A stretch of 64,000 bases of DNA from Nymphaea colorata (taxonomy: Eukaryota > Streptophyta > Magnoliopsida > Nymphaeales > Nymphaeaceae). The notes under the pieces were generated by a model. The model had not been told where the DNA came from. It made no database searches and saw only the letters and a program-made list of their open reading frames with translations. The DNA is taken from positions 21,949,354 to 22,013,353 of the forward strand of contig NC_045142.1 in NCBI RefSeq assembly GCF_008831285.2, read 5' to 3'. Positions 13,849 through 25,516 of the stretch are shown here, piece by piece (the stretch's first letter is position 1; each line of letters starts with the position of its first letter). A program made the position numbers and the translations under genes.

Positions 13849-14202
13849 ATGGATAAGTGGAGGCTTCCGTTGACGTGCCTCTGCTTCTTGGCGCCTGCGC
13901 TCGCCTTGATGGTGGCGGCGGTGGAAGCAGCGCCGCCGGCAGTGAAGGCTCCCGCCGCTGCTGCTGCTGCACGTCACTACGTTCTGGTGCACGGCTCCGG
14001 TCACGGTGCCTGGTGCTGGTACAAGGTCCACAACCTGCTGCGTCGGGCCGGGCAGAAAGTCACGGCTCTCGATCTCACCAGTGCCGGAATCAGCCCCATC
14101 GATCCCAACTCCGTCCTCACCTTCCCCTACTACAACAAGCCCCTCATCGATTTCCTCGCTTCCCTCCCTCCCAATGAAAAGGTCTCTCTCTCTCTCTCTC
14201 TC

Positions 14203-14239
<37 letters not shown>

Positions 14240-17102
14240 CTTTTCTATTTTGTCAACAGGGCATTTTTCAGTTATATAAATTATTGTTGTTAATTTGTTT
14301 TAATATTATACATATATATTGATATAATTTTTCCATTTTATCAACTGGGGATTTTTCAGTTATATAAACTTATTGTTGTTAATTTTTTTTAAGGTATAAA
14401 ATATGGGTTTAGACTGTACTCCAGTTATACGAGTATATATATATATATCCGAGTGGTAACTTGTCATACAACATTTTTAGATGTCATCACTTGGTTTACC
14501 AGGAAAGGCTCATTCACTGTTACAGTCTTCAAGCAAAGCAAGTGAGGTTGTCATTGATCTGAGGGGCAGATTATCTACGCCGAATTAATAATTCTCGACT
14601 ATGCCAAATTTATGTACTTTTGATTCATATTGAATATGGACATTGGCCTTGAGTGGATCTCTAGGCATTGGATGTCCAGGATTTTATTCACCTTGTTAGA
14701 GGGTTAGGGTTAGGAACTTCGAGTTTGAAGAAGGTCAAGAGTTCGAAACTCAGCCACATGATCTTCTAAAATGATCTGTGGTAGGGCTCGACGTCATCCT
14801 AGTTTTTCTAGCTGTCCTTTTTCCTACATGAACCAAGCAATTTCCTTTCATCTTTTGGCCTTGTTTTCTCTTTTGGGATGCCTTAAAAGAATGTTAATCT
14901 CTTGTAAATGGGCCTTTTAATTTTGCAGGTTGTGTTGGTAGGCCATAGCGCCGGCGGCCTAAGCTTGACTCATGCCATTCACATGTTTGGGCCCAAGAAG
15001 ATCAGTGCCGCCGTGTACGCTGGTGCAGTCATGCTCAGATCAGGGTTCATAACTCGGGAAGACCTGGCAATTGTAAGCAGTTTTCATTCTTCTCAAACAA
15101 TATCTATATAATATATATTAACAAACGCGGTTGAAACCACACCAAGAATCCACCAAAGCTCAACATACATGGCTTCGGCTCTCGTTCCGTGCGGTAGGAT
15201 GAAATATGCCTCTCGCTCACCCTGAATTAGGGCATCTAGGAATGGATTCACAGTTATCAATTCTTATTTTCTTTATGTACAATCACTATCATGTAGACTT
15301 TTCAGCTTCAATGCCCCAGCTCAATGGCTAATAGATGTTTTGAAAAGGAAAGAAGGGAAGGAACAGAGCTACTTGGTCTAGATACCTGCCATTCAAGTGG
15401 CAAGTTGAAGAGGAGAATGTGATGAAGTTGAAGACCTCATTTAAAGGGACATGAAGAGTGTTCCTTTTACAGCATTCCATGAGAGCACGCCACGTGTCTG
15501 GGCTCCAATAAGACATGTTCTTTCCACCCCCACACAGTTTTTTGTGTTAAGGGCATTTTGGACATTAGCTTTTTCAGCTTCTCTCTTTTGCCCTTGCAGG
15601 AGGATCTCCTCCTTTAAACCCAAGGGCAAGCTTCTTAGTCATTTCTGGAGCCGAACATGCGCGTCATGTGTTCGGCACTCAACATATAAACCTTTTCCAC
15701 TTTTGTTGCTCCAGCTTTAGCTTGCTATTGAATTTGTAGCCTTTCTTGTTTGCTAAGTACTGATTTTGGTTTGTTTTACTTCCTTCTTCTGTCTGAACAA
15801 ACACAGGGTTTCCCAAACATAAGTGAAGCAGTGAGATTAGGGTTTGGACAAGCACCAGACAGGTCTATCATGATGACAAGCTTCGCATTTCTGCCCAAGT
15901 ATCTGCGCAAAGTTCTTTATAACAGAAGTCCAGAGGAGGTAGTGCTCCTTTCTAAAGGAATCTTGCATTTCCGAGCTCTTTCATGTTCATGTTCTCGGAA
16001 GAAGCCCAAGCTGCTTGCTTTTTTTCCTACTCCCGAGATCAAGAGCTGTTTTAGGACGTAGATGAGGAGTGGTATACTTATCAATTGGAGTGTCGTTCGT
16101 CCACCATTTGCAGTTCAAACGAGTAGCAACAACAAGGATTGAACGGACAATCAGACTTTCACTGGGCTGCTGGTGCAACCGGCTATGCTGTACCCCTCAA
16201 GGCCAATAGTTTCTATTAAAAAGTGGAAACATTTTAATGTGTTTAAGTTATAAGCAAGCTAGGTTGATAAATAGATCCATAATAAGTTTATGCCCATTAA
16301 TGTAAATGGGTCCTTCCTTAATTAATTGAAAATTTTAAATTCAACTAATCTCTTGCTGGTAGGGAGTGAATCGAATTAGGGGGTCAGATAGGAGTGGTCC
16401 TTTTAATATCCAGAAAAGAAGTACTAATATATATTGGAAAAAAGATCATCTGAAGTCCTTTTTGCAGTACTTTCAGTCTTTACATGTTTAAATTCCTTAC
16501 AAAATGTGACTTTTCCCTCCTGTAAATGTATTTTCTAGTTAATGTGCGCAATCAAATCGCATTCCAACTGCTTCTTAGATCCAAATATTATTTACATCTT
16601 AAAAGCGAGAAAGAGATCTTAAATTTCTGCATATTTTTTGCAAGAACGTAGACGTTTTGAGAAATCCTGACATTATGATAACGTGAAGATCCTGGTTGTT
16701 TATTTTATGGATTCACCAGGAAGGCCATGGTTTTCATCTTTTGTAGTATACATATTCTCCTTAAGTTTCTCATATATATGTCCAATTCAAGCAGTTTGCA
16801 CCTGTGTATGAAACTTTGGATATTTTTTTTTCTCTCTCTAGGATATCGTGCTTGCTTCTGCACTGCTGAAGCCTGCACCAGGCCATGCAATGCTGGCAGC
16901 AAGGTTCAACAGCAGTGGTGTTGATGTTGATGGGGTTCCTAGGGTTTACGTGAAGACAATGATGGACAGAGTGTTCAAGCAGGAGGTGCAAGATGCCATG
17001 ATCAAGAAATGGCCTCCCCACAAGGTGGTGGCCCTCAATTCTGACCACTGCCTCTTCTTCTCAGCACCAGAGCAATTTACAGAAGTATTGCTGAAAGTCT
17101 AG
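13849..17102 (+). CDS. Methylesterase-family alpha/beta hydrolase, copy A (secreted-type)
   Basis: Exons are 13849-14181, 14929-15072, 15807-15938 and 16842-17102. All introns are GT-AG and phase 0, giving 289 aa. The start is the ATG opening MDKWRLPLTCLC; the open frame extends upstream into the promoter but that part is not credible as protein. Residues 5-27 form a hydrophobic segment ending VEA-APP, typical of a signal peptide, followed by an Ala/Pro linker. The fold shows HGSGHGAW (48-55, oxyanion region), the nucleophile elbow GHSAGG (Ser118), TMMD (Asp245) and NSDHC (His272), so the triad is complete. Family members such as SABP2 and the MES proteins cleave methyl esters of salicylate, jasmonate or IAA, and some relatives are hydroxynitrile lyases; the substrate here is unknown. 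Most characterised MES proteins lack a secretory signal. Exon 1 is markedly GC-rich against the AT-rich surroundings. It is the first member of a plus-strand tandem array. Confidence 0.9.
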
Positions 17103-17330
17103 AGCTCAGCCGAGATCAATCTTAGAACAAGATTTAAGAGAACCATGTCTTTATCTTTATCTGAGATTGTAGTGCCCCTTTGCTTTTATCTGAGATTGTA
17201 TTGCTGAAGATCTAGAGCTCAGTCAGATCCATCTCAATCCTGAGAAGCATATTTTTATCCTTTTTTCTGAGATTGTAGCAGAACAATAAAGATTGTAGTG
17301 CCCCATTTGAGTTTTTTCCTGGGTATTTTA
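17103..17330 (+). other. 3' UTR of copy A, with a partial internal duplication
   Basis: The first 85 bp match the 3' UTR of copy B. At 17201-17222 the stop-codon neighbourhood (TTGCTGAA..TCTAGAGCTCAG) is repeated, and CTGAGATTGTA occurs three times. A likely poly(A) signal, AATAAA, lies at about 17286. Confidence 0.6.
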
Positions 17331-17525
17331 GTATTGTCCCCGATCTGCTTTATCTTGCTCATTCTGCTGTTTTGATAATAAGCATGAGTGTTTGAGAAGA
17401 ACATTTTGGGAAAATAATCAAGAAAATCTGGATGTATCAACTGTTGTCTAGGTGAGCTAAAGAATTACAACCAACTACCTGAAGCAGAAGCCCTTTTCTT
17501 TCCTTTTTTTGGGAGTTTTATTGGC

Positions 17526-17527
<2 letters not shown>

Positions 17528-17619
<92 letters not shown>
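17528..17619. repeat. (AT)n microsatellite, about 92 bp
   Basis: Uninterrupted AT dinucleotide run, the longest simple repeat in the window. Confidence 0.95.
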
Positions 17620-17620
<1 letters not shown>

Positions 17621-17954
17621 CACATATAATGTTTTAGAGTTTCAAACGGGAGGTTTTTGTAGGGTATAATATGGTAAACTTGAAAAAATGAAAAAAATAG
17701 TAAAATTTTTAAAAATTAACAAAAAATTAAAAATAAGAAAAAAATAAAATAAGTGATAAACTAATAACACAAACATCAAAAGATAAGTAGATTTGCAATA
17801 AAAAATAAAAATAAAATGAAAAAAAAACTGTTTGGTATTAAAAAAAAGTTTTTTTTTGTTTTTAACATTTTTTTCAAAAAAAATGCGTTTTTAAAAGTTT
17901 AAAACAACAATTTAATTTATCACGTCTTTTTTTATCAAAAAATGTGTTTTCCGT

Positions 17955-17957
<3 letters not shown>

Positions 17958-17993
<36 letters not shown>
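17958..17993. repeat. (TA)n microsatellite
   Basis: Uninterrupted TA dinucleotide run of about 36 bp. Confidence 0.9.
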
Positions 17994-17998
<5 letters not shown>

Positions 17999-18920
17999 AC
18001 AGGGGAAAGAAATTTACTGCAAAGAACCGAATGGTTTACAACCAGCAATAAGCAGAAAAAGCAGATCTTATACCATAAGGAAGTGAGAGGTTGCGTGGAA
18101 GCTTCGATTCTTCTCTGAGCGATAAGATAAAACACTCCTTAACGCACAACAGCCCCTCAAAAAAAACCACATTAATGAGGAACACAATGCAAGAGAACTC
18201 ATGTCTGCCATCCAAAAGCTGAGGTCTGAGTTTTTGAAACCTCACCTTACCTGTCGCATTAATCGATAATCAATTCAATAATTGTTGAATAAATGTGCCT
18301 CAGACACTAGAGTTGGTGGGGAGCTCTAGTGTCAACAAATCTGATTTTGATCGAGTATTTGATTGATTGCTTATAAAAAACCAAGTATTAAAAAAATTGA
18401 CATTTGATTAACAAATTGGATCAAACTTGAATTTAAGAAACGACTTCTGATCAGGTTCAGACTTAAATAAGTATCTATTTGATTCGGATTTAATTAAATA
18501 TACATTGGATACTCATAACGGATTTAATTTTAAACAATTATTATATATCAAATATGTATATACATTTTGAGAATCGGTCCTTAACATATCATAATGCGGT
18601 TTGAATTTAGCCTAAAAGTCAAGTTTACATGTAAACGCTTCATATGGGACCAGCTTTTTAATGTGAACCCAAACATTTGAATTAAAAAAAATCTAACTCC
18701 AAGACAGATGTTGAAATTTATCCAAAACCCACTTGCCGGCCTGATTTGCGTTGAGCTAACCTAAGCAAGTGGGCACATTAAATGCATCTCTCTCTCTCTC
18801 ACACTCTCTCTGTTGTTTTGTGACACTTTGTCACTGGATTTTGTTGTCACTGGATTTTGTTTGAATGAATTTTCATTTTGTCAGCTTTCTCTCTCCTCTC
18901 TCTTTATATATATATAAGAA

Positions 18921-19116
18921 AAAGGTGGAAACATTAAATGGATCTGTCTCTCTCATACCTTCTACCCCGTTTGCTTCTCACCTCCTTAAATAGTGATGTA
19001 GCGGCAGCGACAATAACAACTCGGTTGAATTAAATAAAGGTGGGAACATTAAATGGATCTTTCTCCCTCTTTCCTTCTACCGCTTTTGCTTCTCACCTCC
19101 TTAAATAGTGATGTAG
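18921..19116 (+). promoter_or_regulatory. Duplicated promoter block of MES copy D
   Basis: Two 81-bp units (18921-19001 and 19036-19116) carry the array's promoter signature: GGTGG(A/G)AACATTAAATGG, a pyrimidine run, and CTCACCTCCTTAAATAGTG. TATA-like motifs are at 18986-18993 and 19101-19108. After unit 1 comes CGGCAGCGACAATAACAAC; the equivalent sequence for unit 2 is found only beyond the copia element (GCGACAACCTCAATAACAAC at 25444). This shows that the transposon split the promoter from copy D. Confidence 0.75.
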
Positions 19117-19117
19117 A

Positions 19118-19438
19118 TATTGGATAGTGGCCATTGAGCCCTATCCTATCCGAATATATAGCAGTTACGGGATGATGCTCATCCTTTTGCTGAAATCTCT
19201 CCCCCATCCAAACCGCTGTTGGGCTGAGGGGAAAACCTAAGGGGCTGGCCTATTTAAGCTCAGCAACTCTTCATTTGAAGAAGCTTTCGGTGATAACCCT
19301 ATGAGAAGCCCCTTAGAAGGAAACCCCTTAAAACTAACTCTTCCTCTCCTTTTCTTGTTTTGCTGCTTTCTACAGAGGTGACCGTTCGTGGCTGAAGAAC
19401 TTGGGTATGGACGAACTTCCGCTGTCTTCACTTCAACA
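19118..19438 (+). repeat. 5' LTR of the copia element
   Basis: It begins TATTGGATAGTGG and ends CTTCAACA, matching 25188-25443. A TATA-like CTATTTAAG lies near 19250 in a segment of about 50 bp that the 3' LTR lacks. A short segment at 19157-19172 is inverted relative to the 3' LTR. Confidence 0.9.
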
Positions 19439-19439
19439 G

Positions 19440-19451
19440 TGGTATCAGAGC
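19440..19451 (+). other. Primer-binding site (initiator tRNA-Met)
   Basis: TGGTATCAGAGC begins two bases after the 5' LTR. This is the standard plant copia primer site, complementary to the 3' end of initiator tRNA-Met. Confidence 0.9.
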
Positions 19452-20231
19452 CTTCTTTGTTGAATTCCAAGTAAGTGAATTCCAACACTTGCAGTGCCTG
19501 TGATGCATACTTTGTCTGAACAACTGAGTTCACAGTTATATAACATGCCATTCCAACATGCTAGATTCAAAGTTATGTCGCATATATGAAGCATGCTAGA
19601 CAAAATAATTTGTTGTACGCAAGGAACGATGTCTGATGCATGTTAAAACAATGGTTAATCTGAATGTATGAAACTTATGGTTTGCTTGTGGTTTCCAATT
19701 TGCTAGATATACTCTCTGTGCATGTAATTCCAAAAGGCAGAGGTGTTTTATTACACTATGTTGGAAGACGAGTTTCTGGTCTACCATAGACCAGAAACTC
19801 TTCGGTGACGCTGCCAATGACAGCAACCGTTGTCGGCCTCTCGAAGCTGGAGGAGAGGCTCAATATAAAACAGAGATGTAGAAGGAGAGAGAGTGTACCT
19901 CCCATCTGTCGTAGTTTTTTTTTAATCCCCTCCGTTTTTTTTCTTTTCTCTGTTGATTAATAATGGACGCTTGCTGGTCTTGCCGTCCTCTGTGTGATGG
20001 TAGCAGAAAGGGGGTTCGGGCAGAAGGGTAGACTGCGACAGAAACCCTAGGAAGACGCCCAAAACCTGTTTACGTTTCTGAGTTCTCTGCTGCCTGTGAG
20101 TAAAACTCCATCCGTCCACCTCACTGTTAGATCCTTCAACTTGTTGTGCTAACAACAAGAGCTTGGGGTCATGGGACTCTACGGCCGAACGTGTCGGACG
20201 ATGGTGGAAGTAACCCTAACCTCAAAACAGA

Positions 20232-20335
20232 GGAATAATGGCCTCAGGTTGCTCGCTTCTGCACTCTGTGCGGTAGACGAGGAGGAATGAGGTCTCAAGT
20301 TGCTCGCTTCCGCCCTCTGTGTGGTAGACGAAGAG
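20232..20335. repeat. Tandem repeat of about 52 bp in the copia leader
   Basis: Two diverged copies of a unit containing GTTGCTCGCTTC and GGTAGACGA lie side by side in the non-coding leader between the primer site and gag. Confidence 0.7.
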
Positions 20336-20965
20336 GAATGAGGAGAGTCCGAGTGGAAGAGACGAGACCAGCGAACCCTAGGAGAGAGGAGCTCTCGGGA
20401 GGAGAGAGAAAAATGGGCGAACAAATGAAAGAAAACGAGAGTTTCAACCGGTTTTATAGTAAGGTTGGAAATTTTCAAAACGAGTCCACCAAATTAGCAA
20501 AATTTACGGATAAGCTGTTATAATTTTTAAAATGTTCAAGCCACAGCATTTTTGCTAAAAAGTTTTTCAAAAAGAGGCTTGCGAAAGTTGTTTTCGTAAG
20601 AAACCGGGAACTTTATGAGAAATTACTTCTGGATACCTTCAGAGTTATTATAAATTGCTAAAAAGTGAGTTCCGGAAATTTTTTTTTTCTTTCATTGGAA
20701 GACTGCGCCTTTATGCAAAAGTACATATAGCACCCTCTAACCGTTAAAAAATGGAGAAAGAGGGTTCTGAAATAACTCTGAAAAGAGATTATGTATGTTT
20801 CATATTTAATCTAATGTCCTGTTATTCTAAATATTATTTTAGAATGTTGTTTGAGATTCATGTACATGCTCTAAAATACTTTCTTTAAGGCCTCTTGATG
20901 TAAGATTGTAAACTTCTTTCGTTGTTATGATTGTTCTTTACTTGCTATCGAAAATTAATTTAGAA

Positions 20966-21694
20966 ATGACATCAAGAGTGGGAGCTTCTGAATTAGCGAA
21001 GACTGAAAAACTCAATGGGACAAATTTTCATGCATGGAAGCGTAGGATAATGTTGGCCTTAACTTTAGAAAGACTCATTTATGTGATTAACGAGCCTTTT
21101 CCTACTTTAGGAGAAAAACCCACAGATGAAGAGAAAAAAGCATATGAGTCATTTACTTCTGATGATCTAATGGCTAAAACTATCATGTTAGCCTTCATGG
21201 AAGATGATCAAATTAGAGTCTTTGAGGATTGTCCAACTGCCAAGGACATGTTTGATACTATCGCTTCTAAATACAACACCATGACTGCTATGCACATCCA
21301 GTTACTGCAAGAACAGTACAATTCATATAGGATGAAAGAATCAGACAATGTAATGGACCATGTTAATAAGATGTTGGTCATGGCTAAAGATTTAGCCGTG
21401 GTAGGGAATGTCATATCTGACAATATGCAGATAAGAACAATTCTGAACAGCCTACCTCCTTCTTGGGATATGGCAGTTACTGCTTTAAGTGTTCAATTTG
21501 ATACTCTTACTTTAGAAAAGCTTCCTATACAGTTAGCTCTACAGCAACAACGTCTGACCAAGAGAAATAGAGCAGAGTTGATGACAGTCCAGGAAAAACC
21601 TTCTGGTAGTCATGTGCCTGTAAAACCAAAACAATTTAAAAATCGAAATGATGGCAAGTTCAAGGGCAATTATGCAGGTACTAAGAAATCTTAA
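20966..21694 (+). pseudogene. copia gag (UBN2-type), prematurely stopped
   Basis: The frame starts MTSRVGASELAKTEKLNG and runs 242 codons with the usual copia gag core (GTNFHAWKRR near residue 17). It meets a TAA at 21692, just before the zinc knuckle. The knuckle continues in the same frame at 21710 as CYRIGRPGHIKKNC, where the second cysteine of the CCHC box is replaced by Ile. Confidence 0.85.
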
Positions 21695-24600
21695 GGAACT
21701 GTAGTGAAATGCTACAGAATCGGAAGGCCTGGACATATAAAGAAGAATTGCAGGACAAAATTCCCAAGTAAGAAAGACAACAATGGTCGGGGCAACTACA
21801 ATAAAAGGAAGCCTCAAGGGGACTCTGACAGAAAAGTCATCCGTGTTGTGTCAGAATGTCTGTTTGCAGATGGAGATCTAACTGGATGGTGGGTCGATTC
21901 AGGAGCTACTCGTCACATTGCAAAGACGAAAGAAGGGGTGATCTATATGGAAAATCTGAGTCCGAGAACCCACAAGGTCTATATGGGAAACAACTCTTAT
22001 TGTGATGTCATGGGAATTGGGGCATATCGTCTAAATGTTGGGGGTACAAGTGTTGTACTTAACGAGGTTTTGTATGTCCCTTCCATGAGAAGGAATCTAA
22101 TGTCTGTTCCCGCACTGACGGGAAAAGGATTTGAAGTACGTTTTATTCCAGGGAAAGTAACAGTGGGAAAACATGGAAGGTCCATGTTTGGTGGAAAATT
22201 TGTAAAAGAACATGGTATGTTCAAACTAAATGATATGAATGAAGCTTCAAGTTCTGCTTATTTCGATTGTGCAATGAGTGTGAACGTAAACTTATGGCAT
22301 GAAAGATTAAGCCATATAAGCATAAAAAAGATGCAAACTCTAGCACAACAAGGTTTAATACCTGACATAAATATAAATGATTTTACGAAATGCGAGTCAT
22401 GTGTATATGGAAAAATGACAAGGAAACCACTTCCGACTGAAGTAATTCGGGCCACTAAATTATTAGAGATAATTCATACATATATCTGTGGACCTTTCAG
22501 GATCCAGGCAAGTTATATTTCATAACTTTTATTGACGACTTCTCAAGATTTGGTTACATATACTTAATCAGACATAAATCTGAAGCACTTGAGAAATTCA
22601 AGGAATACAAATATGAAGTCGAGAGACAACTTGGAAGGAATATAAAAATCATAAGGTCTGATCGAGGAGGAGAATACATTTCTAGTGAATTCCTCGAATA
22701 CTGCAAAGACCTTGGAATTAATAGGCAAAACACAATACCTAGGACACCACAACAAAATGGTGTGGCTGAGAGGTGTAACAGAACCCTCTTGGACATGGTG
22801 AGATCCATGTTAGCAGGAGCACAATTACCAAAAGTTTTTTTGGGAGAAGCTGTGTTAACAGCTATGTATACAATAAACCGAGTGCCCTGCAAAGCAGTCC
22901 CAACCACTCCTTATGAAAGATGGACTGGTGTAAAACCAGATCTGAGATATTTAAGGAGATAGAGATCTGTAGCACACGTAAAAATTCTAGATCCAAAACT
23001 GGATAAACTAGATAATAGATCAGTGAGATGTATATTAATTGGATACCCAAAAGGATCCAAGGGCTATAGATTATATCATTCATCTAAGGGACTTATAGAA
23101 AGCAGAGATATAGAGTTCATAGAAGAACTCAACAATAAAGATTATGATCCAGTAGAATATCGAAATGATACACTGGATGATCTGATTTATTCAGATGAAC
23201 AGTCTGGTAATGAACCGACTGGAAGTCAGTCTGGAAATGAACCGACTGGAGTTCAGTTTGGTAGTGAACCAACTGAGCAAGAATCGTCTGAGGAACAGTC
23301 AGGAAATGAACCGACTGAAGATCAGTTAGGCAATGAACCAACTGATATGAATACTTCATCATCTCAGACGTTATCAGGTCATAAAAGACCTAGAGCTCCT
23401 CCTTCATATTTAAATGATTATTATGTATATATGGCAGAGGAGCTATGCTATGTAGCAGATATTGACGAAATGTCTGACAATCTGACATATGATGAAGCAG
23501 TTAGCTCGCATGAGTCGTCGGATTGGGTGAATGCTATGGATGAAGAAATTGAATCCATAGAAAAGAACAAAGTCTGGGAACTAGTAGATCTTCCTAGTGA
23601 CAGAAAACCCATTGGATGTAAATGGGTATTAAGGAAGAAGTATAAAGCTGACGGATCAGTCGAAAAATTCAAAGCCAGACTGGTAGCAAAAGGTTTTTTC
23701 CAAAAGGAAGGAATTGATTACTCAGAGACTTATTCGCCGGTGGCAAAGTTTGCATCAATCAGAATAATTTTGGCTATCGCGGCATTCTATGACTTGGATA
23801 TTTGTCAGATGGATGTAAAAACTGCTTTTCTGAATGGTGAGTTGAAGGAAACTATATATATGACTCAACCACAGGATATGTCATCAAGGAAAAAGAAGAG
23901 AAAGTGTACAAGTTGAATAAATCGTTGTATGGACTGAAACAGTCTCCGAGACAGTGGTATTTTGCTTTTCACAAAGCAATTACAAAACTTGGGTTTGTAG
24001 CAAACCAACTAGACCACTGTGTGTACATTTGAAAAAGTGGGAATCTTTTCTGTATTCTATCGTTATATGTTGATGACATATTACTAATAGGAAATGATAA
24101 CGACATGATATACAAAACGAAGACTTGGCTAAACAAAAACTTCGAAATGAAGGACTTGGGTGAAACATCCTATATATTAGGAATAAAAATCACTCGAGAT
24201 AGGAACTCTAGAATCCTGAGTCTAAGCTAGAAACGATATATTGATTATATCTTGAAGAAATTTCGTATGTTAGACTGCAAACCAATTGGGACTCCTATAA
24301 CTAAAGGAGCAAACTTAAGCAGGAGTGATTGTCCCAGTGAAGGACAACAAAAATTAAATGTTCCATATGCACAAGCGGTTGGTAGTCTGATGTATTTAAT
24401 GCTTTGTACCAGACCAGACATAAGTTTTCCTATCGGTCTGGTAAGTCGTTATCAAAGTAATCCTGGATGGCCTCATTGGCAAGCAGTCAAAAGGATTTTT
24501 CGGTATATTAAAGGAACAAAAGGACTGAAATTGTCTTATCAAGCAGATGAACTAACTTTAGTTGGCTATTCTGATGCAGATTTTGCAGGCTGTAAAGATG

Positions 24601-25028
24601 ATAGTAAATCCACTTCAGGGTATGTTTTTCTCTTTGGAGGTGGGGCGATAGCCTGGTCCTGTAAGAAACAGGGATGTGTTGCTCAACACACATAGGAAGC
24701 AGAGTATGTAGCATGCAATGTGGCAACTACTTTTGCTGTCTGGATAAATCGGTTCTTGAAAGACTTGAAATTAGATCTTGCTCATGAACCGGTCTAACTG
24801 TACTGTGATAATCAGGCAGCAATATGTCTTATGAAAAATGGAGCTGTTAGCTCAAAGAGTAAACATATAATGGTGAAATATCATTATGTTCATGAAATGA
24901 TCGAGAAAAACGAAATCTCGGTTGATTACTTGCCTACCAATGATATGGTGGCTGATCCCTTAACCAAGAGGATATCTGAAGATTTGTTTTCAAAGCATGT
25001 AGCCCATATGGGGCTAAGATATATTTGA
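21695..25028 (+). pseudogene. copia pol (protease, integrase, RT, RNase H), broken
   Basis: The protease has WWVDSGATRHIAK at about 21885. The integrase zinc-binding domain begins at LWHERLSH; the first catalytic position reads TYICGPF with Tyr in place of Asp. The DDFSRFG and PQQNGVAE stretches follow after a frameshift near 22500. A TAG stands at 22960. RT shows KARLVAKGF, QMDVKTAFLNG and, after a second frameshift near 23880, LYGLKQSPRQW and YVDDILL. RNase H shows YSDADFAGC. Further stops are at 24030, 24228, 24693 and 24795. Between integrase and RT (about 23195-23350) is a tandem peptide repeat built on SGNEPTG. It cannot encode an active polyprotein. Confidence 0.9.
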
Positions 25029-25187
25029 AAGGTTGTGAAAAAAAAAAAAAAAAAACATCGCTGTAAACCTTGAATAAGTTTTATGTTACGATGGATAAAC
25101 CAATTATGGAAAACCTCGTAACCAGATCAATGAAGAAAACCCACATATAGTGGATGCAAACTGGCGGTCTCATGGCCAAGTGGGCGA

Positions 25188-25443
25188 TATTGGATAGTGG
25201 CCATTGAGCCCTATCCTATCCGAATATCCCGTAACTGCATAGCTGAAATCTCTCCCCCATCCAAACCGCTGCTGGGCTGAGGGGGAAGCTCTCGGTGATA
25301 ACCCTATGAGAAGCCCCTTAGAAGGAAACCCCTTAAAACTAACTCTTCCTCTCCTTTTCTTGTTTTGCTGCTTTCTACAAATGTGACCGTTCGTGGCTGA
25401 AGAACTTGGGTGTGGATGAACTTCCGCTGTCTTCACTTCAACA
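25188..25443 (+). repeat. 3' LTR of the copia element
   Basis: It is preceded by the purine-rich tract CCAAGTGGGCGA. It matches the 5' LTR apart from a handful of substitutions, a missing TATA-bearing segment, and the inverted segment at 25227-25241. Confidence 0.9.
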
Positions 25444-25516
25444 GCGACAACCTCAATAACAACTTCCCTGAATTTGTAACCATCTTTCCGTTTCTTCTGC
25501 TTCTGAACCGAAAAGG

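Larger units (their letters stand above)
17331..18920. other. Intergenic, AT-rich, no gene seen
   Basis: It contains two long (TA)n tracts and homopolymer-rich DNA at 17680-17940. A MITE-like piece lies at 18330-18600, recognisable by 'aaatttgaat' words shared with 26.4 kb and 45.4 kb. CT-rich DNA appears after 18780. No coding signal was seen. Confidence 0.5.
19118..25443 (+). mobile_element. Ty1/copia LTR retrotransposon, complete in outline but non-functional
   Basis: Two LTRs (19118-19438 and 25188-25443) flank a primer-binding site, a 1.5 kb leader, and gag-pol in copia order (gag, protease, integrase, RT, RNase H). It is disabled by two frameshifts (about 22500 and 23880) and several in-frame stops. 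It is inserted in the sense orientation between the TATA block and the coding start of MES copy D. No clean 5-bp target duplication is visible: the left flank ends GTAGA and the right flank starts GCGAC. Confidence 0.92.

Noticed and set aside
15440-15750. Possible solo LTR or gene piece in intron 2 of copy A
   Set aside because: A TATA-like ACATATAAACC is present, but no paired terminus, target duplication or known motif could be found.
19113-25448. A 5-bp target duplication for the copia element
   Set aside because: Left flank GTAGA and right flank GCGAC do not match; the site may have been altered after insertion.
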